Part shown: piece by piece, positions 33,606-45,220 of the stretch
Numbering within the stretch: position 1 is the first letter of the stretch
How the letters are laid out: each line of letters starts with the position of its first letter
Source: Halichoerus grypus
Taxonomy: Eukaryota > Chordata > Mammalia > Carnivora > Phocidae
Assembly (NCBI RefSeq): GCF_964656455.1
Contig: NC_135726.1
Span: 29,107,930-29,171,929, forward strand
Length of the DNA stretch: 64,000 nt
Reading direction: 5' to 3'
Program-made: the position numbers and the translations under genes
Notes under the pieces: model-generated
The model's database searches: none
What the model saw: only the letters and a program-made list of their open reading frames with translations
What the model was told of the DNA's origin: nothing

Positions 33606-34849
33606 AAGTCACTGCTTATTAAGAGTTTTGAAGATCTGAAGTGCTTCTGGAAGTCTAAAGGGTAATGTGGTATTTAAGAGGAGCAGAGATCTCTTTCCAT
33701 GAAACCACCACCAAGTGGAAAATAAGGATGAAGAGGCTAAAAGTGGAATATAGATGTTTGCTTAGAATTTGTTCAAAATGCATCTAGCTTCATAACCAGA
33801 TAAAGAAACTACCACACTCCTGTTGGTACCTTTCTCCCACTTGTTTGTTTTTAGGTGGCAAAAAGCAAGCATTCAAGCAGAAATTTGTTGTCTTTTTCCT
33901 GAAGTGTTTGGAACACAATGTTACCAATCACTGTGTTTGGAAGGGAAGCCCTTTCTGGAGCCAAAGCCTACTGGGGTTGGAAGGCTGGGCGTGAAGCTGG
34001 CGGCTTCCATGCTGCCTGAGAGGACAGCCCTGTGATCACATACTGAAAGGCTAGTTCCCAAGGAGTGCTGGGAAGGACTGAGTCTTGGGCAACTAGTTCA
34101 GTGGCCTTAAACGCCATAAAGTACAATGGGTGGATTGATATGCTCTCCTAACTCCACCCTCATCATTGCACGGGCCCATTAGAAGCAGAGAAAAAGCAGG
34201 AAATCCAATGGACTGCCTACCTGAGTCCTATCTTATGCTTAGGGAGCAGGGGTAGCAAATCCTAAAGTCACCGGAGTAAGCGAAAATTACGAAGAGTCAA
34301 AAATTACACTCAAAAATCCCTTAAGTTAAACACAAATATTTACCTGCCACTTGTAGCTCAATAGACCATTTTTCAGTAAGCCCAACACAGCTAGGTTTTC
34401 CTCCATCATTGGAACAGAAATATTTCTTCAGTGAAGCACCAAATGATCAGCTAAGCACCAAACAGTTGCCTTATGTTTAGGGGCCATATTGTGAAAACAA
34501 AAAACAAAAAAACAGAAAACACCATACTTCAAGGTATAGATTCATACTCAGAATAGGAAGAAATTCACCCTCAGGAGAGGTGGGCACAGATTCCTGACTC
34601 TGTCTCACATTGACTTCAGGGCAAATGCTCAAGGAATGGAAGAGCAAGGAAAGAACTATTTAAATTGCTGTTACTATTTCTCTGTCTCTGTCTCTTTCTC
34701 TCATTAAATATAAGCTAGTTAAAAATATGTATGATGCAATTCACTGAAATCAGTTTCAGAAATCCAAAGTTTAGACAAAAATCATCTTTGTCATAGATCA
34801 TAAGGCAGAGGCTCAATTGCCAAAGAGATGTCAGATCACAGGTTTCAGT
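33606..34849. other. Unique sequence, no gene seen
   Basis: No repeat or exon is recognised. There is a short A-rich patch near 34496-34518 and a (TCTG/TCTC)n patch at about 34678-34702. Confidence 0.5.
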
Positions 34850-35060
34850 AATGAGATTCCAGAGACTAGAAAACACCTTGCAGTGGCCAACCCTAGAAGT
34901 GGAAGGCTACTGGGATAGATCTTATCTAGCTTAAACCCCTCATTTCAGAGTTGAGGAAAATGGGCTCCAAAGCTATTTCGTGACTTATCCAAGGTCACAA
35001 GGCTGATAAGTAGCAAAGCCTGACCCAGGGTGCAGACCGCCTGACTTCTATTTTACAAAT
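34850..35060 (-). repeat. MIR-family SINE, minus strand
   Basis: The plus strand reads 'aaacccctcatttcagagtt' and 'gaggaaaatgggctccaaag', then 'tatccaaggtcacaaggctg' and 'ataagtagcaaagcctgacc', ending 'agaccgcctgacttctattt'. This is the reverse complement of the MIR/MIR3 core. Confidence 0.75.
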
Positions 35061-37074
35061 TCTGATGAATCAAAGAAATAGCTCAAAGGTAAAAGTATAC
35101 CTAGTGGTTCCGACCTGACTATTCATCACACATTATACCAATTAAAATGCAATATATGGGTGATTATTGCTGTGCTTTAATCATATTGTGTTGTCTACAA
35201 CAGGCTGATGGACATGTGTTTTGGAAAATCAAATAAAACCACAGAATTGGTTGTCACTGGCTCTGTTGTTTTTTTTTTTTTCATTTACATAGTCTCAGCT
35301 TGCCTTTGGGGAATTTATAGACCAAAGCAAACCTGTCCCCTGGAGACACTGTGGAAACAGTTCTTAAAGCAAAGTTATTCTCTTTGTTGTTGCAGTCACT
35401 TATAATCAGAGAAATCAGAACGATAGCATGATTCCATAGAATTACATAGCAACTGCAGTTGGACCAGAATCCCCCTTAGCAGACCTAGGAATCACCGGTA
35501 GCTGAGAATAATACCCACAATTCAAGATCTGACCTGGGCCCAAAAAGCTAGGAGGATTCCCCCCCCACTTATAAATATATCTGTTCTCCATGCTCTACCC
35601 CAACCCCTCTCTTTTTCTTTGAAATCTGAGTAGGACTCCTCTGCCTGGTGACCTGTTGGAATATACTTGCTTGTTTGCTTTGCCCTGTGTTTTTCTTAAT
35701 GCAATAACTTGAAATGTCAACACGAGGTGACAAGTAAATCCTCAGTCAAAATAAGTTTGCAACCAGACAGGAGGAAGAAAAGAAAAAGCATGTGGAGAGC
35801 CAGCCATGGAGGCTGTTGAATGGTGGCCAAATCCATGGCCAGAGCACTAGTAGAGCCCAGCATTTATTATCATCACACAAGATCATTCCTGTTCTCTTAT
35901 TCAGCAGGCTGCATTCTAGATCTTTCCCTCTGGGACTCACCATTTGCTCTGGTTCTATGTCTACTGCAACAAATAGGTACAGAGAGATCATGGCACGCTG
36001 TCTGGATTCAGACTCAGGCTACATTACTCAAAGCCAGAGGTACTTACAGGAAGGAGATGTGTCATATCAGAGGGGGGAGAAACGTGTGCTGTTTTTTAAG
36101 TTTCCTGGTGAGGCAGAAACTTAGCAAGTTAACGATATCGTCTGTGATGCACACGGGAGAGAATCCAGACTTTCCCATTCCACCTTGTAACGGAGTTGGG
36201 GGGAATCAATTTTTGGCATAGTCTGTATGAAAGGAAGAGTGAAGGTTAGTGAAGTTGTAAATCACGGAGAGGGGACAATACCGACCAGCCAGCAACTGGC
36301 TGCTTTCGTGGGGTCTCTGGCACCAGCTCCAGGAACTATACCAAGTGTCCTCAAAGCAGAAATAGGCCACAATGTGAATGTGTCACCATTTTAAGCAGTT
36401 TCCATATTTCCACCATAAATTCTACGCCTTTCTTCCTTGCTTTGGTTGTGTTGGCCCTGTGGCAGCCAGGGCAGCTTGTTTCCATAGGACCTAAGCTGAG
36501 AGGGATGAGTTACAAACCCAAATCCCAGTGTTTGTTAAGGGGATTTATGCATTAGGTTCTCTGAAACTTTACCCAGAAAGTCTTCCTCATTCCTCTGTTG
36601 GGTTTCCGGAAGAGAGAAATCCCCGCTGCATATCTCCCTTTGACTCAATGCTCGATACGGGCACATATAAATCCTGCTAATGACTTCTGCCTGTGGCTGA
36701 CAGGTTCTGGTCTTTGGTGAAAGCTGGGTTCTCAAAAACTACTTTTTGTTTATTTCCTAAGAGGATTTATTGCAGGACGTCTTCAGTGAGCACCAGCATT
36801 CCCCACGATGGCTGTCAACACCCTTCATTTACTTGGGTGCTCCAAATGGAGGGATCTAATTCATGCTGTCGGATCTGGGACCCTAAACATTCTAACATTC
36901 AGAATTTAAAATCGTCTTGCGTAAAACCTAAGGGCCCTGTTTTGGGAGTTTCCTTTTTTGGAGATGGGAAGACGTTACCTTCTTAACACATTTCATTCTT
37001 GAGATACAGAACTCTTGGTTTTCCTTTGGGAATTTCCACCACCTGGAGGTGGGGGTAGGGGGGTGAAGGCGCTT
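35061..37074. other. Unique sequence, no gene seen
   Basis: Two kilobases with no recognised repeat. A T-tract lies at about 35270-35281 and a C-tract near 35561. The overlapping frames at 35746-36221 (both strands) and 36693-36986 lack any recognisable domain. Confidence 0.5.
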
Positions 37075-37515
37075 GGGGACTGACTGATTTAAGATAATCA
37101 GAATATGCCTTATCTCCCTATGGTTATGGGGACTGCTTCAGGAATGGACACATAATTCATTCAGACTAAGAAGGCATGGTAAGAATCTGTGGCTTCTGCG
37201 AAAGAGAAGCATTTCTCCTTTGATGGTATTAGTGATGTGATGGAAGCTGTGAAGTCTGGAGCTACAACCATCCTGCATCCAGAAGAGGCTAAAGCTAACA
37301 ACAGCCATAAAGAACCTAAGAATGGAACCAACTAAGAAGAACCTAAGAGCAGAGAGATGGGTCCTGGTGATATATGCTTATTCCCTGGACTCAGCTATGC
37401 CTGAAGCTAGTTACCATGTACTTTTCAATTACATGAACCAATAAACTCTTTTTACTTCAGTCTATGTGAGCTGGGTCTTCTGTCTCTTGCAACTGGAATA
37501 ATAGTAATTGATAAC
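37075..37515 (+). repeat. MLT1-like LTR element, decayed
   Basis: The 5' part 'ctgatttaagataatcagaa' and 'tatgccttatctcccta', then 'ttcaggaatggacacataat', and the 3' part 'ctcagctatgcctgaagcta', 'tacatgaaccaataaactct' and 'ctgtctcttgcaactggaat' match an old mammalian LTR pattern with a poly(A) signal (aataaa) near the R region. I place it with the MaLR/ERVL-type LTRs. The exact name is uncertain. Confidence 0.55.
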
Positions 37516-37821
37516 TAAATTCAGTAAAGTAGACTCTGGCATATATATATATATCAAGTCCCTGATCAAGATTATAACAATCTTGACATGTTGAACAGAG
37601 ATGCTGGCAGAGTCCTTTAATAGGCCATCCTTCTTGTAACTTCCATCATGCACCCCTGCTCCTGTGTCTGTAACCTTCCTCACTACTGCTTTTTGCCCTT
37701 GGCATATACACAAGCTCTTGACTTTCCCATCTTGTGAAATGTCCTCCTTTATTCATCCCTCATTTTAGCTGTCACCTTATATCTTCTTTCTTGGTCAAGC
37801 TTTCTGAAGTAGTCTATACCA
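37516..37821. other. Unique or unclassified sequence
   Basis: A short (TA)n run lies at 37541-37553. The pyrimidine-rich portion 37640-37820 resembles a mid-repetitive element that I could not name. Confidence 0.4.
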
Positions 37822-37905
37822 ATCCTTCCCAAAGCTTCAGTTCTGCAGATGGTTAACTAAAAAAGAGTATACCATCAAGTATATTTTGGGAAATGCTCCA
37901 GGTGG
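37822..37905. mobile_element. Small hAT-like DNA transposon remnant
   Basis: It begins near 'ccttcccaaagc' and ends near 'gtatattttgggaaatgctc', forming imperfect inverted ends of the 'cagt.ttcccaaa'/'tttgggaaa.actg' type seen in small hAT-Charlie elements. Only about 80 bp remain. Assignment is tentative. Confidence 0.35.
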
Positions 37906-37997
37906 TAGCCTCCTTTTGGACAGTAACAATTAACGTGAGAGTATCAAAGGCTCCGGGAATTCTTACAGAGATGAAGACTATTCAATTTTATTTAACC

Positions 37998-38118
37998 CAG
38001 TGTTTCCGAAACTTATTTGACGATGAAAACCACCCCCTCTTTAATTCTGCTTAAAATCACTTAACATCTCAAGGATCTAGACTTCTGAGGAACATACGTT
38101 GGGAAAAGGATAGTTCTA
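37998..38118. mobile_element. Small hAT-Charlie-like DNA transposon remnant
   Basis: It starts 'cccagtgtttccgaaactta' and ends 'gaacatacgttgggaaaagg', with inverted-repeat-like ends and the interior 'cttaacatctcaaggatcta'. This resembles non-autonomous hAT-Charlie (MER-type) elements. The family name is uncertain. Confidence 0.45.
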
Positions 38119-38177
38119 TGAACTGCCTTCATCTCTCACGTCTCATTTATTCACTTAAAATGATTATAAAACTTTTT

Positions 38178-38387
38178 CTTTTCTTTTTTTAAATTTATCT
38201 ATATATTTATTTATTTGACAGAGAGAAGGACAGTAAGAGAGGGAACACAAGCAGGGGGAGTGGAAGAGAGAGAAGCAGGCTTCCCGCCGAGCAGGGAGCC
38301 CGATGCGGGGCTCGATCCCAGGACCCTGGGATCATGACCTGAGCCGAAGGCAGACGCTTAACGACTGAGCAACCCAGGCGCCCCCCA
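38178..38387 (-). mobile_element. CAN SINE, minus strand, full length
   Basis: The plus strand shows the T-rich tail, a GA-rich tract, 'aagcaggcttcccgccgagc', 'gggctcgatcccaggaccct', 'gggatcatgacctgagccga' and the head complement 'aacccaggcgcccccc'. The 15-bp target duplication with one mismatch is 'attataaaacttttt' at 38163-38177 and 'attatagaacttttt' at 38388-38402. Confidence 0.97.
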
Positions 38388-38514
38388 ATTATAGAACTTT
38401 TTAAATACCAAAAGTATACAGCATAATATAACACACTTGTAGCTATTACCAGCTTTGCCAGATCTTAATGAAAAAGAAAAACATCTAAATCACATCTGGC
38501 GAAAGATTTACGGT

Positions 38515-38905
38515 GTCCAAATGTTCTATTTCTCTCGTGTCTCTTTATCTTAACGCACATTCCCTTTGTCTTGAATATCGCATCTCCCCTTTCCCCACCA
38601 TTCTTTGCCTGGCGATATCCTCCTCCTGTTCAAGACTCAGCTCAGCTACTACCCCCTCCAGGAAACCTTTCCTGTTCCCTCCTGTTCCCCAGCCCATCAG
38701 GGTTCTGTGGCCCTCCTCCAAATTCCCAGAGTTTCCTGAATGTACCCCTATCAAAAGATAGCAATTATCATATTCTTAGCTAATTGTCTGCTTACTCAGT
38801 GGTCTCCTTTACTGGACGAAAAAGTTCCTTAAGGACAAGAAACTGTCTTTTCTTCCTGCATCCTCAACATCCTGTGCAGTGCCAAGACTATCAGAGAAAC
38901 TAATT
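38515..38905 (+). repeat. L2 LINE 3' region, plus strand
   Basis: The order is 'cattctttgcctggcgatat', 'ctgttcaagactcagctcag', 'ccctccaggaaacctttcct', 'tcttagctaattgtctgctt', 'ttactggacgaaaaagttcc', 'ttaaggacaagaaactg' and 'atcctgtgcagtgccaagac'. These are the L2 3' landmarks in sequence over nearly 400 bp. Confidence 0.75.
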
Positions 38906-39094
38906 CAGTGTTTCGTGACCGACTCATGAACGCTGCAGGGCTTCTTGGTGGGGTGGGTCTTCCCTGCGCAGAACATCAGTGTACAAGTCAGCCATCAGAT
39001 TTCTTGACTACTGTGTTGTCCTGACTTCTGTACATTTGACCCGGTCACTTATCTTCCTCTTAGAATGCTGTCTCCACTTTCATTTTTCCGTCTC
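38906..39094. other. Unique sequence, no gene seen
   Basis: Short interval between an L2 and an unclassified old repeat. Nothing is recognised. Confidence 0.5.
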
Positions 39095-39665
39095 AAAGCA
39101 AGTGAATCAGCTAGGATGTCCTCTGCTTCGAGTAGCAGGAAACTATCTCTTAAAAGCTTAAGCCATCAGGATACTCATCTAAGAAGTCTGGAGGTGAAAG
39201 GCTTTGAGGTTGGTCATTGTGGATCCAGGCTTTCCTTCCATTTGTTCTACGAGCATTAGTGTACTATTTTTTTTTTTTTTTATCTGCATACATGTCACCT
39301 CATGGTTGCAAGCCGGTGGCCAAGGCTCCAGAATCCTGTCTGCCCACTGTGTGCCAAGGCAGGATGCCTTCATGAGGCTCTGTCTTTTTACCAGGGAGAA
39401 AATCCCTCCTCAGAGCCCCTGGCCCATTTCTCCATGTAGCTCCCAGGTCAGAACTTGTGCCGTGTGTGCCCCCCCCTCCCCACCCCAGCTTGCCAGGGAG
39501 GCTGGGAAAGTGAGCATTTGGCCCAGGGGAATAGAAAACATCATGACTGGCTTCACCTGACTGGGATTCACCACCTGTGGCTGGCAGAGGGGCCAACCTC
39601 CCTGAAATCCGGGGGCCTCTATCCACCAGCTGAACAAAACTGGGCTTCTCTTAGCAGGGATGAAG
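39095..39665. repeat. Ancient mammalian interspersed repeat, family not named
   Basis: The order 'agcaggaaactatctcttaa', 'tctaagaagtctggaggtga', 'cacctcatggttgcaagccg', 'tagctcccaggtcagaactt', 'tgccagggaggctgggaaag', 'tgagcatttggcccagggga' follows a pattern that I recall as a common old dispersed mammalian repeat. I cannot name the family with confidence. A T-tract at 39266-39281 interrupts it. The antisense pairs of frames here are not genes. Confidence 0.4.
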
Positions 39666-39984
39666 AAGGCAGGGGAGAGCTAAGGGACAGGCTGCCCGGT
39701 AGGCGACACAACGTGCCTACCACTGTAACCCCGGGACGGTTGTCAGGGTACCGGGCTGTGATACCAAAAGATTCGAGTTTCGAGGCTGCCGCTTCTCCCT
39801 GACCAGCCACAGGCCCGTGGCCGGCTCCCGGTGACCTCTGTGTTCGGTGTTCATTTGCTCTAACAGGAGGTTTCCTCAGTGTATCATGTGAGCTGACTAA
39901 TGACGTTTAAAAGAGAAAAGAGGCTTCTATTCATCCAACTTCTTAAGTTAGGCATCTCGTGACATTTCTTAAGGCAGGAAAACA
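39666..39984. other. Unique sequence, no gene seen
   Basis: Short GC-moderate interval with no recognised repeat or exon. Confidence 0.5.
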
Positions 39985-40590
39985 TGTGTTCAGGCATTCA
40001 TCCGACAGTTCCTGTGCATCTCCCCTGGGGCAGTTTTGGGTCACAGAGATAGTTAAGACAACCTCTGCCCTCAAGAGGCTCACTGTCTGGTGAACAAGAC
40101 AAACATTTACACGAAGAGCTAAGCTGAACATGACAAGGGCCATAATGGAGATCTGTAGACAGTGCCATGGACCAGAGAGGAGGTCAATGTGCCGAGTGGG
40201 GGAGGGATGCCAACAGGGCGGCTGCAGACAGCCGTGCGGGCCGTGTTCCGCACATCTCACAGCAGTGCACGGGGAAGCCCTGGATGCTGGCATCCAAAGC
40301 CCTCTTAAGACAGGAAACACTTGCACGGGAGAAAAAGGAAGACTGCAGGTAGGATGAGGTAAAGAAGGAGTCCACGGGGGGGAGGGGGAATAACAAGTAT
40401 AGTCGATGGAAAATTCGGGATACAGTAAATGCTCTGGAGCAGACCCACCATTGAGGGAAAGGGGTGGGGGGTCACAGAAAGGAGGCTGAGAGTCAGGTAA
40501 GGCTTTTTACAACCTGAACCTTATCCTTTAGTTGGCAGTGGAGAGTCAATGAAAGTTTTAAAACATTAAAAGTAACTCATTCCTTCAAAG
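39985..40590 (-). repeat. L2 LINE 3' region, minus strand
   Basis: The plus strand reads 'ttcaggcattcatccgacag', 'cacagagatagttaagacaa', 'cctctgccctcaagaggctc', 'actgtctggtgaacaagaca', and at the far end 'aaccttatcctttagttggc', 'agtggagagtcaatgaaagt' and 'tttaaaacattaaaagtaac'. This is a long but diverged L2 copy. The middle part (40190-40400) is poorly preserved. A G-tract lies near 40375. Confidence 0.7.
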
Positions 40591-41129
40591 GTTAGGGAGG
40601 CCAATCCCATTTGCAAATTAAATAACTACCAAACTGCAGGAGTCCTAGACTACTCCCAACTCTATTTAATAAACAAAGAAGTTATTATAATGTTTGAGAA
40701 AGAGCTGTCAACTGCGCTTCTAAGTTTTTCAGAGACTCTGATGAAATGAATACCTGTGTTTTGTCCTTCCATAAAACTGAACAGGTTAGGGATACATCCC
40801 ATAAATCCTACAATTATTTCAAGCACAAAGCATAGCTTTACTACATTATCGCTTTTAAATAACACATCACCAGGTTCTGGTTCCCAAAACCACTTTGGGG
40901 AAAAATGCTTTCCTAAGTGACATCACCCCCTTTTCCATATAAAATGAAAAAATAAAGGATCATATTCAGAAATAGCAGGCTCTGGGAGGAGGATTGGTGT
41001 ACCTTAAGAGCCCACTATGGAACCCCCTACTGCCCTGAGAGAAACAAAGAAATAAATTAAAAATATAAAAACCCCCAAATACACATAGTTGAGCTTAAAA
41101 GAGGTGGGCTGCTTTTCCCCAAATCCATT
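40591..41129. other. Unique sequence, no gene seen
   Basis: AT-rich, with no recognised repeat. Confidence 0.5.
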
Positions 41130-41570
41130 AATAAAATAAATCACCGTATTTCATATTCACAGTCATCTCTGAAAGTTCTCCTCTTAATTGCTCCATGGCA
41201 TCATGTTTTATTTTAGTAAAGTTCAGATTTTATTGCCAGGGACTAATGGGCATGGAGTCCCTGAAGAACTTGTTTTAAAACATTGACCAGTCAACCATAA
41301 AAGGGATATTAAAACAGCTACAGAGGCTAAATGAGAATTAAAAAGTATAGCCATTTATTTTTAAATTAGAATCCTCTTTCGCATTTAGGAATATAATAAA
41401 ATGTGTCATAAACTTTCTACTTTCATTCCAAAGTATTGTTGTAAGGATCGACTGTAATGCAGATACAAACCTTCTATGGTTAAGCAGCACTCATTAAAAT
41501 CAAGTGCTGTTTTTAAGCATTATTAGAGGCATTTTAAAATTATAAATGATTACAATGTTGTAAAACCCTT
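41130..41570. promoter_or_regulatory. Candidate conserved non-coding block
   Basis: AT-rich, repeat-free DNA has several TAAT/ATTA cores ('cttaattgctccatgg' near 41184, 'gactaatggg' near 41241, 'cattattagaggc' near 41518). The texture resembles conserved non-coding DNA. This is inference only. Confidence 0.25.
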
Positions 41571-43269
41571 CCAAAGAGAGACACAGAAAAGGAGAAACGG
41601 GAAGGATCTAATGAAGAAGACTGTTAATAAACTCGTGCCATCGGTAGGTCAAAATTCACAAGGCAAGCAGGGGTCAAGTCCTAGGACACATCTGGGTAGA
41701 ACCTGCAGTCCAACAGGAGGCTATAAAATGTGTTCAGATGAGATCTGTGTGCATCACTGTTGCATCATTTGGTGCCCTCCCCTCCAGTCTGGGAAGTTTT
41801 TCTAGAACCACGTAGCATCTCTCGCTTTACTGATACACCATCTTCTTTACCAAGGTTCGATATCAGTGATTAGGGAAGTAGCCCCATTTTGTTAAGTGGG
41901 AACCTGGCCAGGAGAGAATCAATCTCCTAGCCTTGCCTTGAGTTCAACCTGACTGGGGCACTCAAATCCCCAATACTCTGATAATGGGTTACAGTCCTTC
42001 TCTTCTTCTGGTGGCCCAGAAGAGGGCAAGTATCATTGACCCAGGAGGGAACGCCCACTCCGATAAGGCGCACGGGGCCCGGTCGCACGCGGAACATGGA
42101 AATGGCTTTTCAGGCTCCCTTCTGAAATAGGGCATGAGGCACAGAGAGAAAGAAGATGGTTTTTCCCAACAGAAGCACTCTGGCCAAATAGGACAGACAC
42201 AGGATGTCCAACTCAGAGGAACAATCTTTTAGTAAACATGATCTCTGAAAGGACTCGAAAACAGAGACCTCAGCAGAGATCCAGGCTGGTGCCAAAAAGG
42301 GGGCAGGGGGCAGGGCAGGAGCAGGATGGCCAAGGGGCCCAAAAGCTACTTCATTTCTAATTCGGCAGCACCTTCCGTTCCTCTCAACAGTTTTAAATAA
42401 AGGCATCTTGAACTGGTTTAGATTAGCCCCCACCAGGCACATTTGTAAAGATAAAAAGAACATGGTTGTTTTCCTTCCTCCGAGACGGGGGCTGCGAAGG
42501 GAGAGCAGGAATGTTCAGTCGGGTCTTTACGGAGGAGAGAAAAACAAGAGTCAAGTATGTTCTTATGCCCGTGTTGCTTTGAAACTTCGAACTCTCAAAC
42601 TTCTTGTCCTCCTTGGTCACAGAGATGGTGAGGAGAGGAGCCAGGCAGGGGTAGTGGGGGAGGGGGGGAAGGGGTGGAGACAAGGGTGTTTTTCTTCCTT
42701 ATCCTGCAGTTCACGGCAGCAACTAGCTTGTGTAAACATTCGGTAGCCCATCTGAACCCTATTTTAGAACAAAACAATTTCAGTTTTAAAGTGTTTGAAT
42801 TACTTTAGCTAAATCTGAGGATTTGCCTATTGAATCTGGAGCTGTTCCCTTTCAACTCTGAATGAAGGAAGAATTATGAGGCTGGAATTATTCAATGAGA
42901 GCTATCTGTCCTGGCACTCAATCAAAGGGATTAGGATTTGGAGAGAAAAGCCTACAGGTGATCCTCCAGGAAGCATACCAAGCAGTTATCAAAAACATAC
43001 AAGTTCAAAGCAGCTCAATTTTCATATGTTAAATGTACTTGGATGCAGCCCCAGGCTCCTTTCTAGGTAAAAAATTGTGTTAAAGCTGTTTGTACTTGCA
43101 TACTTAGCAGACAAGGGAATAAAAAAAAGCACGTGGTACAGTGGTGCCGGGTCCACCTCACCCGAGTGTAACGCGATAAATCAACCTTGTTCTCTCGATG
43201 AAACACGATCTGATACTGTGTCCAGGCTTCAGACCCATCCCTGACTCCTAACATCATGGCAGATATTCA
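41571..43269. other. Unique sequence, no gene seen
   Basis: No repeat is recognised. A small dense CpG cluster lies at 42059-42095 and a G/A-rich patch at 42633-42685. Several antisense frame pairs (42110-42777) have no recognisable domain. Confidence 0.5.
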
Positions 43270-43450
43270 TTTACCTCAGCAATGCAAAAGAGCTGTCACA
43301 ACACAAACGCTGCGAGGTCAGGCCCCCGGCACCGGCTGCTTAACAATTAACAGTGCATGCTATTCACGAGGCTTGGGTGTTGTTTTCCCAAATACCATGA
43401 TCTGGGCTTAATGGTGTATTACCTACTTAATAGCTTAACTTGGGCACACT
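43270..43450. promoter_or_regulatory. Candidate conserved non-coding block
   Basis: A repeat-free block contains 'cttaacaattaacagtgcat' near 43338 and 'gggcttaatggtgtattacc' near 43404. It looks like regulatory DNA by texture only. Confidence 0.2.
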
Positions 43451-44009
43451 GAAAAGGAGAAGAAAAGGACACACACTGAGATGTAGGTTATAGACTAGGG
43501 TACGTTTGGGGTGGCCTTCCTGTACTAGCGGATCATCGAGACAGACACTTTCTATGGCCCTGACAATTCTGCAGGGCACACCCAGAAGGCTACAACTCCC
43601 TCTGGTGTGCCCAAAAAGGTCCGGAGAAAATGAATGTGTAATGTGTAGAAATAAAGTAAAGGGAGACTACGACAATCTGCATTCGGTCATTAGAAATGTA
43701 TGCGACACATGTCATAGCCCCCCGGACACATAATCCTTGCTCAGTGGATGGCCATAAAGGTAGCGGCAGAAACAGGGCCTGCTTCTACTACGTCCAACCT
43801 CCATGGAAGGAAGGCTACAAGACTCAGCCTGTCGCTCACTGACAGGGAGGGCGGCGAAGGGCCAAGAATTTCCCAGACAGAGCATAGCACCAAGAGGCAA
43901 GCATGGGGATCTCTGGCTACAAAACTTCAGAAGGGGAGTCGGCCTACCCAAACTGTAGTAGCCTCATCTATAAAATGCGCAGAAAAGCCTACTTACCCAA
44001 GAGGCTGCT
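43451..44009. other. Unique sequence, no gene seen
   Basis: No repeat or exon is recognised. Frames at 43506-43733 and 43712-44011 overlap in antisense. Confidence 0.5.
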
Positions 44010-44252
44010 AACTGCTATTTATTCAATGTATGCCAAGAGGCACTGTGCTAAAAGCACTGTACAGGCATTAACTTTTCTCCAATCGCATTAGGGGATCAAT
44101 ATTAACATTGTTTCCATCTTAGAGATGATGACACAGAATTCAACAAGCAGCTGGCTCAAAGTCACTGTACCAATAAGTGGCAGAGCACAGATTCAGACCC
44201 AGGACTCGGAATGTAGGGTCTGTGCTCTTTACCTTCTACCTGATTCTGCCTC
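44010..44252 (-). repeat. MIR SINE, minus strand
   Basis: The landmarks are 'actgctatttattcaatgta', 'aggcactgtgctaaaagcac', 'ttccatcttagagatgatga', 'caataagtggcagagcacag', 'attcagacccaggactcgga' and 'tctgtgctctttacc'. It is a nearly full-length reverse-complement MIR. Confidence 0.9.
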
Positions 44253-44314
44253 CCTATACATGAGTCTTAAATTCGAGCTGCCTTCTATAATTAACATCAT
44301 TACCAGCCTACTGG

Positions 44315-44790
44315 GCTAGAGCCCCCAGGACCCTCCTCAAATCCTCCCTCTCCCTCCCTGTTGCTAATCGATTGCCAAATCTCATCACCCTATCTCCGCT
44401 ACGTCATTCTCCTTCCGGCGTGGTGCTCCTACTGCCAGGGCCCAGGGGAGGTTCCACTACCTCTGGCCTTTAACAATTCCAACAGGCCAGGCTGCCTTTT
44501 CTTTTCTCCAAGTCTTTGCTCATTCTCTTCCTGAAACTTGAAATACCGCCTGCCTCCTTTGCTTATTAGCACAACCCTACACATTCTTCCATGCCCTGGC
44601 CATGAGAAGCTTCCCTCGACCTTGATTACTCTCTCGCCAGTGCTCCTGGAGCACATCGGCCGAATCCTTAGTATGTACTTCATCCTCCTCGGCATTTCAT
44701 TTAGCCGGACTCCCTGACCCAAACCCCTCTATGTGAACTATACTACATAAGTACCGTGTGTACTCTGTCGTATTTATTTTTATTTCTGTG
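44315..44790 (+). repeat. L2-like LINE fragment
   Basis: The block 'ccaaatctcatcaccctatc', then 'ctttgctcattctcttcctg', 'cattcttccatgccctggcc', 'atgagaagcttccctcgacc' and 'gtgtgtactctgtcgtattt' is broadly like the L2 3' half. It is diverged. Another CR1-type LINE is possible. Confidence 0.5.
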
Positions 44791-44960
44791 GCACCTGGGT
44801 CTTCCAAATATGCTTTTCTGAACCGGGAAAAATAGAGGGCGGGGAGGAAGAATATCTTAAGATTCATTCCAGGTCACAGATGCTTGATTCAGATGATACA
44901 AACAATAAAAACAAAGAAATAACAACAGCAACGAGAAAAGCCCTGGTATTATATGAGGTA
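44791..44960. other. Unique sequence, no gene seen
   Basis: Short interval between L2-like and MIR copies. Nothing is recognised. Confidence 0.5.
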
Positions 44961-44964
44961 TAAA

Positions 44965-45220
44965 GGGAGCACAGTGGATAAAAAAATCTAGGCATGGGTG
45001 CCAGACGGCCAAGGTTAAAATCCTTCTTCTACTGCATGCTAGCTATATAACCTTGGGAAAGATTCTTAACTTCTCGGGGCTCCAGTTTCTTTCCCTCAAA
45101 AATGAGGGATAACAACACTACTTACACCCCATGAGTTCACTGTAAAGGATTAAATAATGCATGGAGCATTTAGAATAGCACTTGGCACATAGTAAGTGCT
45201 CAATAAATGGTAGATAGAAC
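44965..45220 (+). repeat. MIR SINE, plus strand
   Basis: The landmarks are 'gggtgccagacggccaaggt', 'ctagctatataaccttggga', 'cagtttctttccctcaaaaa', 'aggattaaataatgcatgga' and 'cttggcacatagtaagtgct', then 'caataaatgg'. It is a nearly complete copy. Confidence 0.9.

Noticed and set aside
38207..38434. Minus-strand frame with a leucine-rich tail
   Set aside because: It is the translation of a CAN SINE. The same frame recurs at the SINE near 51.5 kb.
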